Part shown: one piece after another, positions 12,315 to 24,900 of the stretch | Position numbering within the stretch: position 1 is the first letter of the stretch | How the letters are laid out: every line of letters starts with the position of its first letter | Source: Dirofilaria immitis | Lineage: Eukaryota > Nematoda > Chromadorea > Rhabditida > Onchocercidae | Reading direction: 5' to 3' | Length of the DNA stretch: 64,000 bases | NCBI GenBank assembly: GCA_024305405.1 | Contig: JAKNDB010000103.1 | Location: 2,976,001 to 3,040,000, forward strand | The notes under the pieces: generated by a model | Told to the model about the DNA's origin: nothing | Seen by the model: the letters and a program-made list of their open reading frames with translations, nothing else | The model's database searches: none | Position numbers and translations under genes: made by a program

Positions 12315-15300
12315 ATGTTAGGCTTATTATCAATTACAAGCGAAATTCGAAATCGACATAATAAATCACGGCCGAAGAAAGAAGAAAATAATGAATATGC
12401 GGTCGAAAAATCGGGTAATAATCAGGTATGCAAAACAGCTGGTGAAGTTGAAAAAAGTTTGATGATGATGGACCACCAATTTCGGTATGTTTGTTTGTTT
12501 GTTTGCTTGTTTGTTTGTTTTTATTTATTTTATTTTGTTTATTAATTTTTTTATTGCCTTAAAATTTGAATATTTAAAAATTTTTTTGTAAATTTTTAAA
12601 ATACTTTAAACGAAATGTATTTTTCTTTTAAATAGTATAATCTTTTATAATATAAATAATCATATCACTAATCTAATATATAATATTTTGATAATTTTGA
12701 TTTTGATTGCAATTAAATTGATAATTTATTAATTAATCATTGCATTTCTATTTCAATTAATTTATATCATTTTTATCTGATAAAAATCTTTGAAATTAAT
12801 TTAGAGAAAAAGATAAAAAAAAAAGCGAAATTTTTTAGAGTATAACTTTTAGTTGGAAACAGTTATGGCAGAATTTAAATTATCAAATGAAACGCTTCGC
12901 CGAATGATGGACCATATGTCTCGTGATATGGATAAAGGTCTTGAAGGTGGGCCTGAAAAGAGTACCGTATCAATGTTACCATCATTTGTACCTGAGCTAC
13001 CTGATGGAACAGGTTATTATATTTTCAATTATTTTCGTATTAAATTATTTTTTAAACCTGATTAATTTATAGCAAATAATCATTTATAATTAAATAAGAA
13101 ATAAATATTCCTATTAGTAAATTTGATAAATTAAATTTCTGATTAATTTTTATCAACATTTATCATTTCTAGGATTTATTATTATCTTTCTATTTAAACT
13201 TTAAATTATAATTTATTGAAAAAATAATTCAATCAAATGAATCTTAAATAATGATAATAATTTAAATGATTGTTTTTATGTTAAAATTTAAATAATACTT
13301 TGCAAATAAGAGAAAGAGAAGAAGTAATATTGGTTAATTAAGTAATTGAGTAATTAAGTAATTAGAAGTCATAAAATACGATTTTGGTGTAAATTTTAGC
13401 GCAATATTTATTTTTACGACTTTTTTTCCAATTATAAATCTATTTTTATTTATAAGAAAAATAATATACATATTTTCTTGACAAGTTATACTAAATATTG
13501 GAATTCAAATATATCAAAATACTTAATCGATAAAAGAAAAAAGTATTTGATTCAAAAATTGAAAAAAAAACGAAGGAAGAAATTTAAGTAGTAGTTGATT
13601 GAAAATTGAAAATTATGTAAAAAAATGAATGAATAATTAATTAATCTTATGCAGTGTTAATTTTTTTATCATTTCTTGATTTGATTATTTCTTCTATCAT
13701 TCTAATCTCTATTTTTTTTATCTTATCCTTTATCGTTGATTATATTGGATTATTGACAATCTAAATTGATAGAAAAATTAAGCATTCTTTGATAGTTGAT
13801 ATTAGAAATCTTTTTCTCAAAATGTGATACATCAAATTAAATAGTATTATTATCAAAAAAAAGCATTACACTGATTAAAATGATAATACTGGCTAATATA
13901 TCATCGCCAGAATTGCATCATTAAAAATTCATAATTATCTGATCTAAGTTTAGACCCCATACGTTGATTAAAATTTCAAACTCTCCTTCCCTTTCGTTTC
14001 TATCGTATATTTCATATGTGAATTAATACACTTATAGAAGAAGGTCGATTTATTGCAATGGATTTGGGTGGTACTAATTTACGTGTAATGTTGATGGATA
14101 TTAAACCAGGTGAAGAGCTTAAAACGGAACAATTTAATACACGTATACCAAATTGGGCTATGCGTGGCACTGGTGAACAGGTTAATATTTAATCTATTCC
14201 AGTATTTAATATTAGGCTTAATTAATATAAACATTATTATAGATCGATTACTTGATTGATTGATTACTAAAATAGTGTATCTTGGCAACTAATTTTCTCG
14301 AAAAAAAAAAGAATCTCCAAATAATAATGAAATATGAACTATTCTTCTACTCAATTGCTATCGTATCGATTCAGAATTAATAAAAATTAAGTTTTGAATT
14401 TTAATTTATTCATTCATTAGAATTTAAATTTATGAATACATTCTTGTAATTGTTTAAGCTATTCGATTATATAACAAAATGCTTAGCAGAATTTTTGATC
14501 GAAAAAGGCATCCAGAATGATGGTTTACCGGTTGGATTTACATTTTCTTATCCATGTAATCAAAAAAGTTTACGTTCCGCTACTTTACTCAGGTTTGCAT
14601 AAATTATATATAAATATATGAAATTCATTGATTTTTTTAATTCAAAAAAAAAAGATTTACTAAACGATTTATAATCTTCTATAAATATTTTTTTAAGATG
14701 GACAAAAGGTTTTGAAACATCAGGAGTTGTTGGAGAAGATGTTGTAGAATTGCTTGAAAAATCTATCGCTAAAAGGGGTGTAAGTCTTTTTTTTGTCTTT
14801 TTTTTTTAAAAGAAATTTATAAATTACTTCAATTTTTGCATATATTTTCATAAATTATCGTAATTTGCGTATGTTCTCATAAATTACTGTAGTTTTACAT
14901 ATGTTTTCATAAATTACCGTAATTTTGCATACGTTCTCATAAATTACTGTAAATTACCGTAATTTCTGCATATGTTTTCATTATATAATATCTCAATAAT
15001 TTTTGTAATATTAAAGAATTAAATTTTTATCATTCAAAAGTGATATTAATGAATATTTTAAAATTATTTCAAAAGGAATTTTTTGGTAAATTTAGACAAA
15101 TTTAATAAATTAATCAAATCAATCAATTGGCAAAATAAATAATTGTTGGCAGTACTAATTTTTGTATAAAAATAATTTCAAATTTTGTTTAATTTCGAAA
15201 TTTTTCTTTAGCATTGTTACAATTATTTTGAAGGATATTAAAGTAGAAGTGGTAGCATTAATTAATGATACTGTTGGTACTATGGTAGCAGCTGCTCATG

Positions 15301-17847
15301 AAAATGGTGGCCAATGTCATGTTGGTGTAATTATTGGTAAGTTAGGTGAAAATAAATTCAATAATTAATTATCTCTTTTTATCTCTAATGGAATGAATTC
15401 CTAAATTGATAAATAAATTAAAATAAATGAATAAGAGAAAAAAAAGAAATTAAAAAAATAAATTATTTTCAGCAACTGGTACTAATGCTTCATATATAGA
15501 AGATACATCAAAAATTAATTATGGTTTATCAAAAGCTGCAGATGATTACAAATATCCGGAAATGATTATTGATACAGAATGGGGTGGTTTTGGTGATCAT
15601 TCTGAAGCTGATTATATAATAACACAATATGATAAAATTGTTGATGATCGTTCGGAACATCCAGGCGTTAACACGTAATCTTATTTTCTTAGTCTATTAT
15701 TTTCATTTCTTCTTTTATCATTCATTTCAAATTAATTAAAAGAAATTTTTAATATTTAAAGTTTACCAAAAACATTTGAATATAATCGTATAATTTATTC
15801 GATTTCTTAAATGGCAAAAAAAAGTGAATGCTTTAAGAAATTATATTTTTTGATGCTAAAATAAATTTACTTAATAATCATATCGTTTAATAAATTTTTT
15901 ACAAAATATATAATTCTATTCGAGAATAGAATTATAGATTTGATAAGCTTGTTGGTGGAAAATGTATGGGTGAAGTAGTACGTGTTGTTCTCGAGAAATT
16001 AACTCGTGCTCGTGTTCTTTTTGATGGTAATGGTTCAGAAACTCTCTTCAAACAAGATTCATTTCCAACAAAATATATCTCTGAAATACTCAGGTAAATT
16101 TATCTAAATAAATAGATTACTATTATTATCATTTTTATTTTATATATATATACACGTAGACGTTTGATAAAAATTATCAGGAAAGTTTCACGTACTTTAT
16201 TTGTAGTTTCTGTTTATGCATAATATCACAGAATTTGTCAAAAACATAATTCAACATATCCTGTTACCTTTCCATCACATGAACAAATTTTTCTGATGCT
16301 AGTATTGAAGTTCAAATTGTGAAGTTCAAATTATCAATCATTGATATTTCTGGTCTAATCTTTATTTAAACCATTCGTAGCTTATCGTTATATAGTGATA
16401 AAATATTTCAGCCTGATTTATTGATAGAGACAATTTTGTAAAACTTTAAAATAAAATTCAAATAAATTTACGTAATTTTAGTGATGAAAGTGGATCATAT
16501 GTACATATGAGAGATATACTGGGCGAATTGGGTATTGATCATTATAACTTCAGTGATATGTTAATTCTTCGAGAAGTTTGTGTTGTCGTTTCTCGCCGAT
16601 CTGCAAATCTTGGCGCTGCTGGTTATTTACTAAACTATAGTCTATTCAGAAAATGATGAAAAAAATTTAATCACTTTTTGAGAAAAATTTACATTTAAGT
16701 TGCGATATCAATTAAGAAATCATTTTATCAGTCAGTGATTAGGTTCTTTCGCTTTTAAGCCAATTGATAAAATTGATTTCATAAGATTTACGAATTTTGA
16801 GGAATAATTGAATAATATAATAATTTTTAAACAAAAATCTAAAATAAATAAAATGGAATGAACCAACAAATGCAAGGATGATCTAAGTAGATTTTTATCA
16901 TTTTTTTTTTTTTAATGAATAATTTAAAATTTTACAGCAATTGCTTGTGTATTAAATCGTGTCCGAAAACAAAATATGATTGTTGGAATAGATGGTAGTA
17001 CATATAAATATCATCCATTTTTTGACTTCTGGGTTCATGATAAATTAAAGGAACTTGTCGATCCAGGCCTTAAGGTTTATTATTATACATATTATTATTT
17101 GACAAACTTTAAGACTTCTAGGTTCATGATAAATTAAAGGAACTTGTCGATCCAGGCCTTAAGGTTTATTATTATACATATTATTATTTGATAAATTTTA
17201 ACATTGCCAAATTTAATTGATGAAATTTGGCATAAAGTTTGACTATTTAATCATTCCATTAATAATCGTAATTTCAATCATAATTTCAATATATATATAT
17301 ATATATTTTTTGATAATTGATAAAAACTATCAGGATTAATTAAAATTTTTATAATATTATCATTTTCAAATTGAATCATTTAATGACGATGATGATTACT
17401 GATAGTAATTTATTCATCATTATAAGAATTAATAATAATTAACTAGATTTCTTATCTGATAATATTTAACAATGATTATTTATAACACTGAGTATAATAT
17501 CATTTTTTTTTGCTTTTACTCAATCTATTTATTATCGATTATGCAATTTCAATATGAAACAATGATTCAGGTTTGGAAGAAAAGCTTTAAACCTTTTTTC
17601 TTTGCAGTTCAAATTAATACAAACAGCTGATGGTAGTGGTAAAGGTGCAGCTTTGATCACAGCAATTGTTGCACGATTGAATAAACGAAAACAACAACAA
17701 CAACAACAGGAACAACAACAACAAGAACAACAACGACAGTACAAAATTAATAAATATACGGTAACAGTGGGACAAAATACAAAACAAATAACCGAAATGA
17801 AAGAAAGCAATAAAACATCAACGGATGAGAAGCAAAAGATACAGTAG
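12315..17847 (+). CDS. Hexokinase, 11 exons, about 535 aa, with a Gln-rich tail
   Basis: Transfers phosphate from ATP to glucose and other hexoses, the entry step of glycolysis, in the cytoplasm. Exons: 12315-12425, 12853-13012, 14038-14180, 14459-14592, 14698-14779, 15234-15336, 15473-15674, 15938-16093, 16482-16621, 16938-17074, 17608-17847. All phases join without a frameshift or stop. Visible motifs: MDLGGTNLRVM (about residue 98), sugar-binding TFSYPCNQ (166-173), INDTVGTM with the catalytic Asp at about 222, ATGTNASY (245-252), TEWGGFGDH (about 279), GIDGSTYKYHPFF (about 427) and DGSGKGAAL (464-472). Length fits a single-domain (50 kDa-type) hexokinase plus extensions. The last about 50 residues after ARLNKRK are Gln-rich and not part of the fold. 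Exon 1 is weakly conserved; a longer exon 1 (to 12,482) would break phase, so the donor at CAG|GTATGC was chosen. Confidence 0.95.
17034..17191 (+). repeat. 79-bp tandem duplication of the 3' part of hexokinase exon 10
   Basis: The block starting GACTTCTGGGTTCATGATAA at 17,034, which includes the exon 10 donor AAG|GTTTAT, is repeated from 17,113 in the following intron. The second copy is nearly identical but has TAG in place of TGG (GACTTCTAGG) and a few changes at its 3' end. It keeps the donor, and the preceding bases CTTTAAG resemble an acceptor, yet inclusion would introduce a stop. The copies are direct and adjacent, consistent with a recent slippage or unequal-exchange event. Confidence 0.95.
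17690..17737 (+). repeat. CAA trinucleotide tract encoding polyglutamine
   Basis: CAA repeats interrupted by CAG, GAA and CGA encode a run of 14 Gln with two Glu and one Arg within hexokinase exon 11. The tract is in frame and the coding sequence continues for about 35 more residues. Confidence 0.9.
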
Positions 17848-17934
17848 ACGAAGTTAAGTTGATGACAAATGATATACCAACTTATAATAGCTTTAACGGT
17901 GAAATACAAAACAATATGATACATTTATCTACAC

Positions 17935-18060
17935 CGTAATAATATGATCGTTGATTTAATGATATATTTATTTATACCATAATAATAATATGATCGTTGA
18001 TTTGATGATACATTTGTTTATCCTAATATGATAATAATATGATCGTTGATTTAATGATTA
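17935..18060. repeat. Short tandem repeat in the hexokinase 3' flank
   Basis: The unit TAATATGATCGTTGATTTAATGAT is seen three times (near 17,939, 17,986 and 18,031) with variable spacers containing TTTATTTATACC-like sequence. It lies just after the stop codon, probably inside the 3' UTR. Confidence 0.75.
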
Positions 18061-18158
18061 CTATTTCTAGATATGTTCAAAAATTTAATCAAATTTTCTT
18101 TGATTACATCATATTCAATTAAAATTATCAAAATGGAAAAATATACGAAAATATTGGA

Positions 18159-18164
18159 AATAAA
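18159..18164 (+). terminator. Candidate polyadenylation signal AATAAA for hexokinase
   Basis: An AATAAA hexamer lies about 310 bases after the hexokinase stop codon. In sequence this AT-rich such hexamers are common, so the assignment rests only on position. Confidence 0.35.
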
Positions 18165-21100
18165 CATTTGATCAAAACATAAAATCTTTCAATATCTACG
18201 CAATTTTTCGATTACATTTTAATATTTTTTTTAAATGTTATTCTTTTGTAATTGCAAACTGTCGATATTATAAAAATTTATGTTTTTAATATTTCTTTTT
18301 TCTTTTTTGAAATACCTAACTTAGAAATAGTTATATCGTTATATTTATTATTTTGTTAATCGATAAAAGTAGCTTTTTCTTTTGCCGAATTACTATTTTG
18401 ATTATTCGCAAACATTAAAAAAATTTTTTGCTGGAAAAAATAACTGTAAATATAAAATTTGACTGATAATTTTCAAACAGAATTCATGCTTTCTTATTTA
18501 TTAATCTGATAAAAACAAATTACGGGTTTTAATAAAAAAATTGATCTAATCACAATTTTGATTACTGTACATCTTTGCATTATTGTATACGTTACAGTAA
18601 CAACAAATTCTAATTATTTAATCTTTTTTTCTGACTTCTTTTCCCATATTTGAAATTTATCCTTATTCTTATTACTGTATATTTTCACATGCATTTTTGG
18701 TTTATACTGTAGAATTTTAGTACTTGCAATAAATTTTACTAATTTTTTTTTAGAAATATCAAGTCATCATTAATTTAGTATTTGATGATACTTCGAAATG
18801 TTAAAGTTATATTTCATATTTTAAAAATGCATATCTTTTAACTATACAAATTGATAGATACGTTGCGACAGATTCATTTATAATGTTAAGGAGGAATTAG
18901 AATCTTAGATAGAAATTTGTTATATAATAACATTTTATTATGATGATTTTATTCGCCGTAACTATGATAACAGACGACAATTGATAAATACTAATAAGCT
19001 ATTTAAGCCTTCTTGGTATTGGAAATTGATAGAGCTAAATTTGGAAGCATTTTGCTAATAAACAAACGATCACGGGCAAAATAGCAAATAGTAGAACAGA
19101 GAAGGGAAAGAATGTGTATTTCCAACAGATAATCTCTATCCTTTAGCAATCATCCTATGATATGATGATAGCTGATAGATTAAAATCTCTGATTGCTGAT
19201 TACGATATTTTAAACAACATCGCTTACATAATTATAACAACGGGCATTTAAGAAAAAAATAATGTTTGAGAATTTTGATGAAATGAAGTATAAAATTATT
19301 CAATAACTCATAAATGTTATATTCCTTGAGAGAACTAAAAATTTAAGATAAGAAAAAAATAATCAAAAACAACTGATTGAAAAATAAATAAATAAATCAT
19401 AGCAATTGATTAAGAAAAAATTGATATCAGTTGTTTCCGGTTGATAATACAGGAAAAAATTGATATAAGTCATTTCTGGTTGATCATGCATTATTTTATT
19501 TATCTATAAATATACTGCATAAATAGTATTTCAAGGAAAAAAGAAACGAAAACGGCTTATGAAGTTTATCGAAAAAAGAAATTTTAATTTTACCATACGA
19601 TCAATAATTAATATTGGAAATTTATTGTAAACAAAATATCAATCACTCATAAAGAAATAATGATAAAAATGTAATCAAAAATATCTCGGATTTTTCAATT
19701 GATTATTGATTATGGAAAAAAAGAAATGATAATTTTAATAAAGCTGTTTTTTTTCAAGAAGCAAAAATAGTTTTGTCGTAGCAACAATATTTTGCGCATT
19801 CTGTAAAATTCCTTCAAGCTTAAAGCGCTTTTTTTTAAAGCTTAAAGTGATAACAGATTCAAAGAAAAATTATTTCGATTTAAAATTAATCCTATAATAT
19901 ATATTATCAATCAATCATTTCAATTTTTTTTGTTTTCAGTAGAATATGTGAACTCCCCGGATATATCACTATATATACGAATTTGCCAATTCTGAAAAAA
20001 ATTCGATAAGTGATAAAAATATTTCGCAGAATAATTTAATATAATATATGGAAGTTGCTAAAAAGTTCAAAGTCAATTAATTAGACTGTTTAGATTTCGA
20101 ATATATCAAAAACACTGAAGGATTTTCAAAATATCTTGTAACAATGAAGCTTAGGTGATATTCTGCAAAGCGAAATGGAACACTTTGGATTGGATCAGCT
20201 AGATGGATTCATGATCCATAGATGCGCACTATGTTTTAAGAAAATGAATTCGCTCAAGCTCATGTCTGCAATAGTAATACTTATGATTGCCAATTATTGA
20301 ATATTTTAATTTAATCAAATTACATTCGTATTAAAACCGAAAATTGACTGAAATAATTATGAGTCATTTATTCAAGCTGCTGAATATAATTAATTCTAAT
20401 TCTAAACTGAAAATTTTAAATGAAATTTATAGGCAATAATTTATCCAGTCAATGAGGAATATGAAATGTTTCAAACTAAATCGATTTCCCGGGCGAAAAT
20501 GTCTAAATTACAAAAAAAAATCAAAAATCAAAGATTCGTTTATTGATTTATATAATTATGTCACCGGCACTGCAATATATATTATCGAAAACCATTACAT
20601 ATTTATTCCAATATCATAATCGGATTCAGAATTATACAATTATCGTAAAACAAGTTAAAGATTTATGCCTGAACTATATCAACTATAAAATCGTATCTTT
20701 ATCATATTAAGCTAAATGTGTAGAAAATATACAACTAATTCATTCAATTTCCGTTCATCATATTGAATTAAATTTGCGAAAAATTCCGCATTCAAATATG
20801 GCTATTATAATTGTTAAATGTTATTCGAAATATGATTAATTCTTAATCTAATGTGCCACTTTTTGCTTTTGTTATTAAATCAAATACTTTCCTCTAACAT
20901 TTCACATCTATTCTACTTAATTTATAAATTCATTTAAGTGCAAAGTACCCTAGCCTAGGCTTGCGCAAAATGCACTAGGCAACACGAACAACTGGATAAC
21001 ATGTATTAACTAAACGATTTAGAGGCACCATAAGTGAATGTCTGGATGTTTGAAGTTTGCAGTTCGCAAACTACGGTCATGCAATGTTCGAATTATTCTG

Positions 21101-21912
21101 GATTTACTTAATAGATGGGCAGGGCATTATTGCCTGATCACGCATTATGGATGTATAACGTTCTGAGCTTTGAATTTTATTTGGTACTGTAATAATCTAT
21201 CTGCATCATGATTTCCTAGTAATTAAAAAGATTTTCTAAAATTCAGCGGGCAGGCCGTAACTTATTGATTATTAATTTCTTTTTTAATGATTGATTTGAT
21301 TCTTAAAATGATAATATCTATAGATTACTTGATAAACAATGTTTTGTTTTGGATTGAGAAATAATTTAAAATTTAATGAATTACATGTTTGAAATTAGGA
21401 AAGAGAAAAATATGCTTATAATTTATTTAAAATTGAGAATAATGAGAGAGAGAGAGGAGAGAGAGAGAAAAGAAAAAATTGCTATTAATTTTAAAGTAAT
21501 CCTTTGAAAGTTCAAAATTTTTGTAGTGAAAAGAAAAAATCACAATTTCATTACTTCCTCATTTCCGAAAACTAAAATATGTTGAGAAACAACAAAAATC
21601 TAAAGTATGAGCTTAGCGTGCAATGAGCTTGTTTAGATAGCTCATTGCTATAGCGATAGTTTAGATTTTTTATGTTCAAGTTCAAATATGCCTAATATAC
21701 AATTTATTTGCTGCTTCCTGTTGGGATCTAAAATTTTAGAAGAATTATTTCATATATCAAATATTCGGAAAACTTTTCTTTTATACATTTATTAGTTGTC
21801 TTATTGAGTATTATTTGCATTTGATTAGAATTCGTATTTTTTTTTCAAAAATTGGCAAAAATTTTTTCCTACATCAATATATGTATTATGTGTGATACGA
21901 ATCAACTATTTA
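18165..21912. other. Intergenic region between hexokinase and BRF1
   Basis: About 3.7 kb with no supported gene on either strand. A slightly GC-richer patch at 20,940-21,260 contains short CTAGGC-type inverted motifs (GCCTAGGC near 20,953, CTAGGC near 20,975). A GA-rich microsatellite sits at 21,444-21,470. The BRF1 promoter should lie in the last kilobase but cannot be delimited. Confidence 0.5.
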
Positions 21913-21920
21913 TTTTTCAG
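21913..21920 (+). promoter_or_regulatory. Putative spliced-leader acceptor one base before the BRF1 start codon
   Basis: TTTTTCAG ends at 21,920 and the start codon ATG begins at 21,922. An acceptor essentially abutting the start codon is typical of nematode trans-splicing and fixes the BRF1 start. The open frame extends upstream of the site, but that part would be removed. Confidence 0.75.
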
Positions 21921-21921
21921 A

Positions 21922-24900
21922 ATGAACCGAAAGTGCCCAAATTGTGGCAGTTCGGAGATTGATGATGATTCGGCTCGTGGGGATTCCACATGTATGGGAT
22001 GTGGTACGGTATTGGAAGAATCAACCATTGTCTCGGATGTAGCATTTCAGGAAAATTCCGGTGGTGGTCATTCTTTAGTGGGTAAGTTTTCATCCTCCGG
22101 GATATTGCAATGTCTTCAGATTAATTCTGATAGTTTCAAGGAATAAAGGCGAATAATATTAAAAAAAAAAATTTAAAAGAAAGGATAGCTGTAAAGGAAC
22201 TAGGTAAGAATTCATTCGTTTTTTCTGTTTGCTTTGTGATACGAATACAATGTGTCGTAACGCTGTACGATATTCAGGTCAATTTATTTCAAAAGAACGC
22301 GGTCAACCAACGAATCTTTCCGGCGTACCTGGTTTATCACATCAGGAATCCCGAGAAATCACCTACTATAAAGGAAAGAAATTGATCGAAGAGGTAAAAG
22401 AATATTACTAATTGGATTAAATCGGTCGCATTTAGCGTTTGTACAGAATGACTTATATTCCAGAATATTTTGGTTTATACATCGATGATTTCAAATGCCT
22501 AAGATATTGAAATATACAAATTATTGATTTATTTGGAATTTTTTGTTTGTGAAATGTGAAAAGAAACCGAATTTCTTTAGTATTTATTCTGATAAAATTC
22601 AGTATTTGCTTGAATCTTAATAATATTTGCTTCATTTGGCTTGCATTTGCAGATAGCAAGTCAACTACGGATTAATCAGCACTGTGTTAATACAGCATTT
22701 AATTTCTTTAAAATGTGCGTTTCACGTAATTTTACGCGTGGACGTGTACGATCACACGTTGTAGCAGCATGTTTATATATGACTTGTCGTCTGGAGAACA
22801 CTGCACATTTATTGTTGGATTTCAGCGATATCACTCAGGTATTTTTCCATAGAACTTGCATTACTTAATCAATTTTAAGTTTCCAGTGAAAAAGTTGTCC
22901 GTAGCGGGAAGTTTCCTCTTTATGTGTCTTCCGCTACTTCATATTTCTGAAGTAATTAGCCACTGATTCATACATTTCTCAGATATAACAGTATACCAGA
23001 AATAGTTTTACGATTTACTTCAGCAGCTGCACTAATTCTTATTCCATCAATTTACTCTCATCTTGTATCTTAATAATAATATAAATCAATTAAAGGAAAC
23101 CTGTTTTCTCTTTCTCAACATTTCAAATTTTCGCTGAAATTTTACAGGTTAACGTATTTGATTTGGGCCGAACGTTGAATTTTTAACACGTTCATTGAAA
23201 ATTAATCTTCCAACAACGGATCCTTGCATGTATATATTACGTTTTGCAGTGTCGCTTGATTTCGGTGCTAAACAAAAAGAAGTCAGTGTTTTTACGAAAC
23301 TTTTACTTTTTATGTCTTGTTGAATTCGTTGGGTTCTTTTATACTATTTAATCATAAAGCAATAGTAGTGATTATTCGTTTGATAACGAGTTGAGGTTAC
23401 TGAGTTTAATATTTCAGTACAGATGAGCTAATAAGAATAAGCAGAGTGACAAGGAGAAAAATAGAATTTATGTACAAAGAACTTAATTAAAATAAGATTT
23501 AGAAAATTTATTCAAATTTGATATTTTATGTCGTTAAGTGTGTAATTTATTTGGGCTGTCGGATGTTTTAATCGAAATTTTTAGTCTTTGATTATGAGCT
23601 TAACGGAATATGAGGGATTTTTCGCACTTTCGAATTTCAAAATTTTATTATGATTATCTAATGCTTATTATGATATCACGTTTTATTATGATTGCTTTTG
23701 CAGGTGGTATCTTTAGCGACTCGACTGATACAACGAATGAAACGTGACTGGATAGCAACGGGAAGGCGGCCAACTGGTCTTTGTGGTGCAGCATTATTGC
23801 TTGCAGCCAGATGCTACAATTTTAATCGAACGGTTGCCGATGTTGTACGTGTTGTGCATATTAGTGAAGCCGTCGTAAAGAAACGTCTTGATGAATTTGG
23901 ACAGACTCCGTCGAGCACGCTAACAATCGATGAATTTACATCAGTTGATTTGGTAGTCTCAACTTTTAGTGAAAAAGGGTTTATGTACCTTTCTGTTTAA
24001 TACTATAGTTTTCAAGGAACACAATTGATATATGGTAAAATTGTTGCTTTTTCCTCTCGTATTTTCTCAATTTTATTTTTCAATGAAAATATCCTTTTCC
24101 TTTCAGGAACGCTGCGAAGATCCGCCAGCATTTCGCGAATCGCGTCGTAAAGCACGTGAGATGCAGTTGCAGAAGGAAGAGGAGGCACTGAGGAAAATAG
24201 AACTTGAAGTTTGTTGATCTATTTGATAAGAAAAAATGAAAAAAAATCCTTCAGTTTTCACTGCAATTGTTATTCTTGCAATCATACGGTGAATAGTAAT
24301 TATTATGAGCTTACTTAATAGAATACGATGTTTGTTCTAAATTCCTGAGAAGGCTTTGTGCTTATATATACAATATCAAGCAAAAAGTTGTAGTTCGAAT
24401 CAGTCAATCAGATAGAGATAGATTTGCTTTCCTTAATTTCGAAATGCAAAATTTTCTCGCAGTTGCAGTTTTCTTAATTTGATTTTTTTAGATGCCACCA
24501 ATGGAGGCAGAAGTTGAAAGAGCTCTTGAGAAGCGGCGAAAGAGCGCTTCAAACGAACACAATATGCACGAATGATGAGTGGTTCGTTAGGATCTGAATC
24601 GGATGAACTTACTCCGGCAGATGCTGTAGTGCGAAATGAAATTGTTGATTTAGTTTTTTCTGCTGCAAGAAGTACTGTTCCTTGTAAGTGAAACTTATTT
24701 TTTGTTAAAAAATTTTTTTTCTTTTTCTAGATTCTTTTTGCTGAATTAATGTAATTCTAACTAACTTTACGTTAATATCGAACATCGTTACAGATCCGAT
24801 GCTGGCATGTCATCCACTTATGCACCTTCATTAGTTAGCCTCGGAATAACCCCATTCAGAAATGAAACAGAATTGACTGGCGAAGCCAAAAGTGAGAAAC

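Noticed and set aside
17532..17924. Minus-strand 130-residue Cys-rich frame
   Set aside because: Antisense shadow of hexokinase exon 11; the Cys run is the complement of the CAA tract.
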